Below are positions 47,747-59,059 of a stretch of 64,000 nucleotides of DNA, in pieces. Source of the stretch: Hirudinaria manillensis (lineage: Eukaryota > Annelida > Clitellata > Hirudinida > Hirudinidae). The notes beneath the pieces were generated by a model, which saw only the letters and a list, made by a program, of their open reading frames with translations, had not been told where the DNA came from and made no database searches. Made by a program: the position numbers and the translations under genes. The DNA is taken from the NCBI GenBank assembly GCA_034509925.1, contig CM067529.1:6859501-6923500 (forward strand), given 5' to 3'. The first letter of the stretch is position 1. The number at the start of each line of letters is the position of its first letter.

Positions 47747-50700
47747 ATGCCTGTCTATGCCGGTTAAAAATATAATTTAGTTTTGTCGAGTAACTTTATA
47801 TTCCAGTTTTCGCGGAATATTATATTGATTGTTGAGGTTATATAATAACAATAAACTACGTGGTCCTACTTAATATTATTATTATTTTATATTACTGTTT
47901 GAACAGTGGTTTTTGAGGCTAGTGAGGTCTCTGTATGTTGATAATATTAAAGCAGGCTGCATAGTGGATTTTATACACTTATTAGCCTGCATTTTCTCAA
48001 AAATATAATTCCGTGGAGCATGTGTCAGCATTTTTTGTCAGATTGACTGGACTGAACTTCTTAAAGTTGTCGTAATGTTAAGCTTTTGGAATCTAATTAA
48101 TGGAATTGGTTTCCTTTGTTAGAATGAGTTAAACCTTATTTATTTTAGTCAATGTAAAGTGGGGCAAAGAAAAGTTTGATGGAGTTGAATGTAACACGGA
48201 TGAACCTCCATTGGTTTTCAAGGCTACCCTATTTTCATTGTCTGGAGTTCTGCCAGAGAGGCAGAAAGTCATGATCAAAGGGACCGTGTTAAAAGTTTGT
48301 TTTACTTAATATTTCCTCAAAATTAAAAACTAGTCCAGTTGCAGCTGGGTTATGCATTAGCATTGGTGAACATTTTATTAATGTTACCCCTTTCTTTCAA
48401 TTTAGGATGAATCATGGGGCAACATCAAGATCACAAATGTATGTATTTCTTCTGATAATAAACTTAGCTTCTTCAGAATTTGCTTGATTATTCACCTATA
48501 TTTTCAGAATGCCAATCTTTTGATGATGGGATCTGCTGAAGAACTTCCCCAAGCTCCGAATCAAAAAGTGTTATTTATGGAAGACATGACAGAAAATCAA
48601 CTCGCTAAAGCGGTAAGTGGTTGGCATTCTTTAAGCAAAGATTACTTAATTTCTTAAAAAACTTTCCCCTTCACAGCTGGAATTACCATCGGGATTGACA
48701 AACCTTGGGAATACGTGTTACATGAATGCAACTCTGCAGTGTTTGAGATCTGTACTTGAGCTCAGGGAATCCCTCAAGAAGTAAGGACTCATTACTTCAT
48801 AAAGTACACTAATATTGAAAGAATGCTGACAAATATTGAGAAGCTTGAAATATCATGAATATCATGTATGGATAATTCTGTGAATGCAATTGCTTTTTAA
48901 ATCAGCTTCCAGAGTGGTTCGACTCTAGCTGCCAGTAATATGGACATCAGTGAGTCAATCACAGCAGCCATGAAGGACTTGTTCAAAGTGATGGATAGGA
49001 CTTCTACCAGCATCCCTCCTATATTCATGCTCAATGTTCTTCACATGTGCTGTCCTCAATTTGCTGAGAAGAATGATCATGGACAGTTTCAACAGCAGGT
49101 GAGATTATACAACACCTTCATTCCTTGCAAGTGCCTGCCATTTTTTTAATTGGATCTCCCACTTACAATGATAGAAAATTTCATTTGTGTTTAATCTTTG
49201 CATATGGTTTCTGTTATGTTCTATTTGAAATTATGCCAAAGTCTTTTGCACAAGAATTATTTATTATTATTTAATATTTAATTGTTTGTAATATTATTTT
49301 TACTAAAACGTCTTCTTAATTCTTATAGGATGCTAACGAATGCTGGGTGGAACTCGTGAGGTGTTTGCAAAAAAGACTGCCTGGCAACACACCTCAGGTT
49401 TGCCTTTTTCTCGAATTCCCTGAGAAATATTTTCATAAATTAAAAATGAAATGATTATGATAAACATTAGAATCTTGTAGGATCCACTTTTAAGGATTAT
49501 TTACTTTAAGAGAAGGGTTAGGCCAATGTAAGGATAATTTATATTACATGTACTGCTAAACATATTGTTAGTATAGTTAAATATATATTTACATAATATA
49601 TGTTAGGCACATGTGGTCAAATGTTCAAGGCTTTTGGTTTGATGTGGCTCTGTTAGGAGTTTCATGCCTTGTCATTCCATGTGTATGAATATTAATGCAT
49701 TCAGACATGTACAAGTAATATATTATTGTTATTATTATTATAATTACTATTATTATAAGCACATAGTTTAGCACTTTATAAAATGTCTGTATACATTATC
49801 TTTCCAGTCTAATCCTAGCAAAGGATTTATTGATCAATTCTTCGGAGGAGATTTCCAAACCACGTAAGTTCTGCAAGTTAAGTTGCTTTTTCATTAAAAC
49901 ATTAATTCCTATGCATTCAAAAAGTCTTACTACTACTGCTGCTGCTGGTTCCAATTTTGATGATGATGATAATGATGGCGTAAGTGATGATAATGATATT
50001 TTTGGTTCAATTAGAATGAAGTGCTTGGAGTCTCCCGACGAGGAAGCAAAGGTTTCCACGGAGTCATTTTATCAACTCAGTTGCTTCATTGAGAAAGGTA
50101 TTAAAAGTGATTGTGTGATGTCTGTGCCTAATTATTAATATTAATTAATTAATGTGCCTTATTATGACTGTGCATTCATCTGTGCAAGTGATACACAAAT
50201 GTATGCATGGTAATTTAATGACAATTTCCTGACAAAATTGCAAGAGGTATTTAAAATTATTGCTTCTTTTTAACAATTATAAATTAATATAAATTATAAA
50301 ACATTGCCAATTAGGAATATTTTTTTTGGCTTTCAGAGATCAAGTATTTACAAAGCGGCCTCAAATCGGTAAATTGACGTCGAGTTGTTGGTGTTTGAAA
50401 CACGAAAATTAATAATTTTACGACATTTTGTTCCATGTTAGGGTCTCGAGGGTGAAATCAACAAGAACTCCCCTTCCTTGGGTAGAGATGCCAGGTACCA
50501 AAAAATGGTTCGTTCTTGTTGCTTTTGTCCTTGGAATAATCGGGTTGAAAGTCTTATTTCTAAATTTCAGAGTCGGATTTCAAGACTTCCGGCCTACTTG
50601 ACGATACAAATGGTCAGATTTTTTTACAAGGGAAAGGAGGCTGTCAGTGCAAAAATTCTGAAAGTGAGAATTTGAATTGAAACATTTGAATTTCTGAAGA

Positions 50701-51830
50701 ATTTTCTTTGCTAAGTACACAGTTTAGTGCTTTGTAGGCTATTTTGTAGACTCGAGTTGTTGCAAGCATAATAGGCTTACCTGAGTATAAGTGCAAAAAA
50801 TATGGCTGGTTTTTATCCTTGGTGCAAATGGTTAAATGCTTTATTGTACTGATTAATCAAGCTATGAAATCTAAATGAAGTTCCACAGCTCACTCAACAT
50901 GCTTTTAATGCTTCTTACGATCTACTGCCCTAAAGCCATTTAGAAAGTAATTTGATTTATCCTCATTTTTTTCTTCCAATTAGGATATAAAATTTCCTCT
51001 CACCCTCGACGTTTATGACCTGTGCACACCAGAGCTGCAGAAGAGGCTCACTCCCACCAGAGAGGCATTCAAAATCGAAGAAGACAAGGCAGCAGAAAGA
51101 AAAATTGAGGCATGCTTTTTTAGGATTCCTTTAATTTTACTTTTCTTCTTTAATTCTAAGAGAGAAGATTTTAACTGTGCTTACGTAATTTTATCTGTGA
51201 ATTCTAATCACTTGAAGGCTGGACAATCCAAGTCGGATGACAAGAACGAGGAGATTGTAAAATTCGAGAAAAAGCCATTTTCTTTTGAGAATGGTTAGAT
51301 TTATTCTGCTTTGACTTTAAGTTGTTTTAAAGTGCTAATGCACTTTTGCACAAAACTCAAACCAATGCACTTTGACCTTTTCTGATTTTCTGAACAGATC
51401 CGGGTTCTAACAACAGCGGCTTTTACGACCTGCAGGCCGTTTTGACCCACAAGGGAAGGTCAAGTTCAAGTGGTCACTACGTGGCCTGGGTTAGAGGCAA
51501 GAAAGCTGGTAAATTATTTTCACTTACTTTCACTTGTTTTTACTTTTAGTTAATTGCGATCCCTCTTTGTAATAGGTGAATGGCTAATGTTTGATGATGA
51601 CAACGTCACAGCAGTGACAGACGAAGACGTTCTCAAGCTTTCTGGAGGAGGTAGGGTTCAGATGTAAATCTCAGTCAGAGATTAATGATTAAACTCTGTG
51701 CTTTGCTTTGGAAACAGGTGATTGGCATTGTGCTTATGTCTTACTTTATGGACCAAGAATTTTAGAAGTATCTGGGGATGTTGTGAGAAAGCTGCCAGAA
51801 GATGGCAAAAATAAGATGGATGAATCATAA
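47747..51830 (+). CDS. USP14: Ubiquitin carboxyl-terminal hydrolase 14
   Basis: Seventeen exons: 47747-47762, 48149-48294, 48406-48438, 48508-48612, 48677-48780, 48906-49098, 49329-49397, 49808-49863, 50015-50097, 50337-50368, 50442-50507, 50571-50663, 50984-51109, 51218-51293, 51398-51508, 51576-51650, 51718-51830, giving 498 residues (human 494). An N-terminal ubiquitin-like domain (VNVKWGKEKFDGVECNTDEPP) precedes the USP fold. The Cys box is LTNLGNTCYMNATLQC with catalytic Cys114, the same number as in human. Other landmarks are KGFIDQFFG, RISRLPAYLTIQMVRF and the His box GRSSSSGHYVAWV (His426), ending SGGGDWHCAYVLLYGPR. USP14 docks on the proteasome 19S particle through Rpn1 and trims ubiquitin chains. 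The first exon codes only five residues. The intron after 51109 appears to begin GC. Confidence 0.96.
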
Positions 51831-54352
51831 TTTTGAACATTTCCAGATTGTGGCTTGGTAGGAATACTATAAAAAAAGTATTTAAAAAGTTATGTTGGAT
51901 ATTCTTGCGAGGGTTTTTGACCAGGATTTGTTTAGGCATACTTAAGGGTGCTGGTAGTGTCGTTGATGTCTGGGCTGCAAGCGTTTAAGCTAGACCGTGA
52001 CGGCGAATTCCCCCTCCCAGAGATGGCTGATAACAATTGTCAGAGAAGTGCTTTTACGTGACGACCTTTACTTTTCATGGCAACCCCTTAAATTTAATTC
52101 TCCTTAAAAATCGAAGAGTCTTGTTAAAAAAAAAGAAATTCGGCTACGCGGGCGTTGCGAGCACATTCATCCGTTCGCTTGCGTTTCTGAGCTGACATTT
52201 GCTAATCTTCAATTCAATTCGCAATTCTCACATAAAATCTCGACATTCATTCTCATTCCTAATTACACTCCCAGTCAACTTTACCCATTCGACCAATCAA
52301 ATTCCATGGAATGTTCTACCACTTTCCTTAATCATCCCTCACCAATTCCTGGGAAAGTATTAACCCGATCAAATCTTAAAAATACAAGGTAATGCTCTCT
52401 TAAATACTTCCCCCGACTGGAAATATGTCCTTAACTTCATAGGTTAGATAAACATTGTTAGGATCCTGGTGGCATAGTAACGAGAGTTGGGGTTGAATTT
52501 TGTCGGGACCGAGCAAAAGTGGCATAATAGCGAGGGTGGCATACTAGCGAGACTTGACTGGCCAATTCAAGGAGTCATGGAATATGTCAGCTCTCATGTT
52601 GTGTCGCGCTTTAAAGTAGTTCTTGATTGCCAGAAGAGTTGTCTCTGGTAGAATTATTCGCCATGGACATACTTTAGCCCTATTAATGATTTTTAATCAC
52701 AATTAATTTACACCACTTAATCCATCAACGTACAGAATTGAGTTTATTTCCGAAATAAGATAAAATTCAAAAAAAAATGTTGCAAGTAACATATCACAGA
52801 GCTAAAAGTTTTCGATTTGTTGTGGGATGTTCTTTAATTTCTGGGTATTTCCAAGATGTTGCATCTAGACTATAACGTGATGGGTATGCGCATTGTTTCT
52901 CGAATATTCATGATCAGTTAGGGTTTATTTATTTGGTTAATTTATCATAGCAGTTCAGAGCTATTAGAGTTTAAATTGATTATTAATTTATGTTGTATTA
53001 TGCCTTAGTATGTCATCATCAGATCACGGGATATACTTGAAGTTGTTAGTGATGATCTTAGACTGTCTGCCCAGGGATATTCGTTTAATCAATTTAATTG
53101 AAAGCTCGAAACCTCGCTATTTATCGTGGATCAACCATGAAAGTCATCGAATTTCTTTTAAGCTTCATGAGATTCACATCAATAGTTTTCCTTTGCTTGG
53201 TAAACTGCACCAGTTATTGACTTAACCTCGATTTCTAAGGATTTCTTAGTCATTTGAATTTTTAATTAAATGCATTTATTAAAGACATTACAAGACATTT
53301 ATAGGATTTAAGATAGCCTGTAAAATGCCTGTGATCAATTTTTAATTGGCCCTCAACAAATTACAAAAATATGCCAGAATATGCCTTGCAGAATGAAACC
53401 TGAATGACACAAGAACTACAAGTGTCAACAGTATATTTTTATTTTTTTAAGTTTGTTTTGAAATAAATGTTTTTTGCTTGTAAGACATATTATATTTATA
53501 TCCCCCTTCCTCTCCCACTTTGGTTTATTGAGAACAATATAAATCTGTTTGTGACTTCTTTCATGGTAAATGTGGAAGAGAGTCTGCAATTAGAACCTAT
53601 AGAAATTCAGTGTCATGATTCCCTGAAGAATCAACATCAGCTCCTCTCCTTATCTGACTTCCACCAGAGCTTGGAAAAGCCAAGTTTCCTCTGATGAGAT
53701 GCAAAGTAACAAGAATGATGTGTCTCTTCAATTCAACATACTTACATGTATGTGATCAAGCATTTTTCTGATAATGCCAAACAAAAGCAGATTGAGAAGT
53801 AAAATTACCCACTGCTATTTCTATCATGTCTTTCGCATCAAACACAAAAATGACTCCAGACCTGTCAGTGATTCTGCTGGACAAAATGCAGCTTCACTGT
53901 TGCCACTGAGCACAGCCATATTCCCAGAGTTCAAAATCTGATACTCTGTATTATATGTGTTATTAAACCCTATCACTTAATAAATGTAATCATTTTGCCT
54001 TAAATAAGCCAGGTGACATTATATAATTCAGTTCAAGCCTGGGGTGTTTTGTATTTTATAATGTGGCCTGTGGTGATCTGGTATCCCCTGATCTGCATAA
54101 ATGATTTTTAGTCCTTAGGATTTCTATTTATTACTTAAGTTCTTCAAAGTTTTTTGAATCATTTTTATATTTTTATTTAATTTATATTCTTTTGCCGAAC
54201 ACATCAGACACTTAGGGAAATCTTGATGGCCAAACAACATTCTTGTTTAATTTTAATAATTAATTTTAATAATATTGTTATATGCAGCAGAGATGTTTAT
54301 ATGAAGGCATTGTTCTTTTGCAGCAGAAATGCCAAAATATACTGAGAGCTAG
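51831..54352. other. Intergenic, 2.5 kb
   Basis: No gene recognised. It holds three imperfect copies of TGGCATANTAGCGAG at about 52469-52551. An open frame at 53563-53694 (MVNVEESLQLEPIEI...) could be a 5' exon of the downstream kinase, but I cannot support the splice. Confidence 0.5.
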
Positions 54353-57300
54353 ATGAAGTTTACTGATATCAAGAATAGCATAGGCACTGATAATAAGTGT
54401 GGGAGTTCTGGAACCCTTCACAAGTTTCCTATCATCCTCGAAGGAAATGGAATAACAGGTTTAGGAAGTGCTCCATTGACAAAATTTATACAGTCCATAG
54501 ATGGGTTTTGTCCTGATGATATTGTGGATGATATTAGCATGAAGGAACAAATGAATATTGTCATGAATATAGATGAATATTGTCAAACAGATCAGTTTAA
54601 CAAATGTTGTAATGTTGAGGATGTTGCCGAATTGATTGGAGAGGTGGTTGTCATTTTAAAGTTTTTTTTAAAATTAATATTTAATAATTATTCCAATGTT
54701 ATCCTAACTAATTGTTTTGTTACTTTTGATAATGTATCTATGTTGATACATCATTTTTTAATTTGTAATCATTGAGCACTTTTTCTAGTACAAATTCTTT
54801 AAACAGATATCTTTAAGTCTGGATGGTTCAAGCTCACCAGTGATATTTGATTATCCAGTCATCTTTGAGCAATGTCTTCAGAAGTGTTTGAGTCCATCTG
54901 AGAAGTCATCATGGCTAAAAAAGTCATCAATTCTCACTGAAGGAATAAGAGATGCCCATTGGACTGAGAATCAAGAACACATTGAGGGAGTCAGACCAAA
55001 TTGCCCACTAATACGAGTAACAAAGTGTCTATTTGGCCACGTGGCCAATCACTTGGCTATGTCGCAATCAGACCCAGCGAATCATTTTCAAGTCAAATTT
55101 GTAACTAATGATTCATTGGAGCTGAATGGACAGCACATAAAACTTGTGACTAAACAATTCACTTTAAACTTGCTTGTGAACAAGAACTTAATTAATTGTC
55201 ATGTCTGTGATGCTGCTGTTGTTCTGTTGGTCTTATTGTCGAGATATGTTCAGGAAAGGGATAGTATTGGAAAAGTTTCCAGTCATGATTTGGGAGAATC
55301 CAAAATGCATTCCCTTCAGAGAGAGGATGAAAATGGACTTATTTCAGGCATTTCAGACTCTTCAATTCAAACTTATAAATTTAATGGGAGAATTGATTCA
55401 AGTATTTTTGATGAGCAAAAAACATTTGCTTCCAAGCAATCGACAAACCCTGCAGGTTTTCCAAACCAAGAAAGCTTCTGCTCAAATTTGTCATTTGAGG
55501 AAGAAGGTTTGATCCATTCTGCTTTTTTGCCTCTTAAAGAAGAAGAAAACAGCTCAGAAAGTCGAAGTGGCACTTGTGAAACCATGCCTCCCTGCACTCA
55601 GTATTTCATGCCAGCAGAGGAGAAAAATGTTGTAAAAGTGACTTATGGTACTCTGGACAAAGTGATGGAGTTCTTAAATAGGGATATGATTATTTGGAAA
55701 AATTCTACTTTTAAAGAGCAGACTATAGGAGTTGTGTTAAACAAATATAAGGTATGATTTTTGATTATTATTGATAAAGAAAATATTTGCACTTGATTTA
55801 TAAATTGCCTGCTTAAAAATAGCAAATAATCAAGATAAAGAATGGGAACTATGAGGAAGGTATTCATTACATCAAAGGTACTTCATCTCCACTCGGATCT
55901 GGTTGCTCTGGGAAGTGTTATTTAGCCAGAGATATTTACACTAGACAAGTCTTCTGCCTGAAGATTGTAGATTAAATTTCCTTTTTTAAATTTCATATAG
56001 CCAATTTCTAAAGAACGTTCTTGATTAATATCATGTAACAATTGAATTTGGATTCATCAAAGTTTATTTTTTCTAAGGAAATTTTTTGGTTTTTAGGTTA
56101 AATCATTTAAAAATTCAGAAATTGAAGTTTGGGCTGCTTTGAGTGACGTGAGAGGGATTCCTAAATTTTATGGAATCTTGTTTCGTGCCGATTGTGTCTA
56201 TATTCTCCAAGAATTTATTCATGGTTGGCATCACCAAGCTAATGCCACAGCAGCTTGAATTATCTTGATTTCATTTGAAAACTAAAATTATAATAAAGTA
56301 TCATTTGAACCAATTGGAAAACAATAAATTTATCCTTTGTTGATGATTCACTTAATTATTTAAGGTCCCACAGTTGAGCAGTTGATAAATCAGAATGAAT
56401 TGGGGATGAAACTCATATCTTCATTGATATACCTCAAAAGTCTCCTTTTAACCCTTTCAGAACTTCATGAGAGAAATGTTATTCACAATGATGTAAAGGG
56501 TTTGTCATTGATCCATTTTACAGACTCAGATTGTTCCCATGCAGATTTTGAGAGTGACTAGATTACATTAATCTGATTTTATGTCCACTTAAGGATTATT
56601 TACTTTTTAGCTGATAATATAATTCTGGGAAAGCGCCAGGTCTTATTAGACTTTGGTCTGTCAGTGAGATCAACTACTGGAGTGAAGAAAGGAGTAAACC
56701 CATGCGGGAGCCAATGTCATTGGAGTCCAGAAAAAGCAGCTAGTGAGGAATACGGATCAAAAAGTGATGTTTGGGCTGCAATTGTGGTATTTGTTCACAT
56801 GATATCAGGATCTTTACCTTGGTTAAAAAGGTTCAATGGCAGCAAGGCACTTCATTATATTGTGGGTTTAGCATCTCATTTTAATTTTAGTAAAACGTGG
56901 ATCACAATTGATCATGCTTTTAATAACTAAAACTCTTGGAAGATGTAGGATAGGTAATTATAATGAATTACAATATTTTTTTCTTTGCTCAATAATTTGA
57001 TAAAATATAGATCAAGACGAAGTCTCCACCACTTCAAGACTTGCCGCCTAATTTGCACCCCGATGTATTAGATCTCATCAGGAAAGGATGGGAAGTAAAT
57101 GCCAATTCTCGAGCGGATGCCAATGAACTTCTTAATCACAAGGCATTCCATCTTATCGGTGAGCCTTTTAATTTCAATTCATTTATCATTCAATAAACTT
57201 TATTAATGGATATGTTTCAGAAAATGGAAATTATTTGGAAGATACAAAGAAGTCTGTTGAATTAATCAATAGATCTGGAGACCAAAATGCTGATGAGGTC

Positions 57301-58532
57301 ATGAAAGGTCAACTTCAATTGGGTCAGAAATTGCTCGAAGAACTTAGAAAAGATTTACCAAGTTTAAACACTAGGGGCATAAATGCCAAACTTGAGCCTA
57401 ACCCAAGTTCTCAAGGTTCAAAGGTCGAATTGTTATGTAGCGAAGAAGACAAATTATTTGAACTTTTGGCAACTGCTCCCAATCATTTGGTGTGTCTTTC
57501 CAAGGAGGTATTGGAAGAAGTGCACCTATTTCTTGAAGGTGAAGAAAAGAAAGGCCAAGAATGCACTGGAAATTATGTTTTTACTTTAAAACCATCAGAA
57601 AATCCAATCACATTAGATTCTGGTGTAAAATTGAATGAAACCCACCAAAATATACCAAAAGTGGTTGAAGAACTTTCTTTGTCAAGTGATGATTCAGAAG
57701 AAGATGTGAGGAATGGAAGCAATTTGATGTCTGAAGGTAAATAACATTTTGATGCCAATGATGCAAATGTTGCACAGTTTTTGGAGGGCAGTGAAGCTTT
57801 GACTTAAGTTCAATCACTTAATAGAAAAGTGCAATTGCTTTCCTTTTGAATTTCACACTAATCAGTCACATGTTAAGATTGTTACATAAAATATAACTTA
57901 TCTTCAGAGATTCAGATGATATGGAATTTTTGATGACATTATTTTTAACTAAAAGTTAAAACTTACTAATCAGCATACTTTTATAATTTGGTATAAGTTG
58001 TGACAGCATTTCTATGTATAGTTTGCTAAATTGATTGGATCTTAAACTCATATCCAGAGTGAAATAGTATTTATTTCCAATAGCTTTGGTACACATTTGG
58101 CTTGAAGATGGAACATTGATTTATTCATGCAGCCTCAACTCCGGTAGCGACACTTGCTGGCGTGATATAGCTAAAAGATGCAGTTCAGAGGTGAGCTTTT
58201 CAAGCCAAAATAACCCCAAGTTCTTACTTATTGTAACATTTTGCTTCCAAATTATTCAGGTGCACAGCAGAAATGTTCCAAGCTTTTATCTGATTCTTTA
58301 TCCGTCGGGAGAAAAAATAAATGCCATGGAAAATGTAATGGAGACACTGAGAAGCAAAATGAATGTAAATGGAACCTCACAAGCTCAGCTGGAATGCATC
58401 GGTGAGAACCGCTTGCTGCCAAAGATCATCCAAGCAAAAGTTGTTAAAATACTTAACGACCTCCAAAGCTGGGAATGGAAAGTGGAAAACAGCCAATTTT
58501 TCTCACATGAATGGTGGCACAACATGAGCTGA
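54353..58532 (+). CDS. MAP3K14: NIK-like MAP kinase kinase kinase (MAP3K14 homologue)
   Basis: Ten exons: 54353-54643, 54807-55751, 55823-55966, 56097-56223, 56365-56499, 56611-56861, 57011-57158, 57221-57736, 58084-58190, 58260-58532, giving about 978 residues (human NIK 947). Residues 1-412 are a poorly conserved regulatory region. The kinase domain (~425-680) has glycine loop LGSGCSGKCYLA, VAIK-type FCLKIV, alpha-C EVWAAL, catalytic HNDVKADN (compare NIK HGDVKADN), DFGLSV, SPE in place of APE, and SDVWAAIVV. After it come the acidic motif LSLSSDDSEED (NIK: LSLSDDSE) and a C-terminal domain with IWLEDGTLIYSCSLNS ending WEWKVENSQFF (NIK: WSWRVKHGQL). NIK activates non-canonical NF-kB through IKKalpha and is held low by TRAF3. 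No TRAF3-binding motif was recognised. A poly(A) signal AATAAA is at 58595-58600. MAP3K8 is the main alternative, but it lacks this C-terminal region. Confidence 0.8.
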
Positions 58533-59059
58533 TTTGCTGGAATCACCCCAAATCCTTATTTATGAACATACATCTGAATTTATAATTCCCATCAAATAAA
58601 TTTATAGACCTCTTTTAAGTCTACTCAACCCTGAGTGAGCATTCATTAAACAAATTATTTCATCAAATTCTTAACTTAAGTAAGAACGCGGCCCTCAACT
58701 GACTCGGATGCCAACTTTTGCCATTCATTCTGCAAAATCCTTATCAATTTGCTAGAGCACACCAGTCCCCTGATGAACGAATCACAAATTTCAAATGGAA
58801 ATTTCCTACCATTAACCCAAACCTTCATAAACCATTTGCAATCCAAAATGGATAAGATGAATTCCAGTTTTGTTCATATTTTATTGTTTCCCACATTCCA
58901 ATTAAAGGCACTCAAACCAGAACTAGGTTGGGGCCACTTAGCTGGAGCTTTGAAAATAATTTATAGAAAAAAATTACTAAAGCCTGGCATATGTTTGGCA
59001 CAAAGTGCTATTGTCACATTTGTGTACGATGGCCTTTCTATAAATTTCATCTCGAGTCC
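58533..59059. other. Convergent 3' region kinase / DARS1
   Basis: Contains the kinase poly(A) signal and the presumed 3' UTR of DARS1. The plus-strand open frames at 58749-59129 and 58991-59227 run antisense to the DARS1 3' end and have no support. Confidence 0.5.

Noticed and set aside
53010-53225. 71-residue plus-strand open frame
   Set aside because: No domain, no splice partner, and AT-rich surroundings with many similar random frames.
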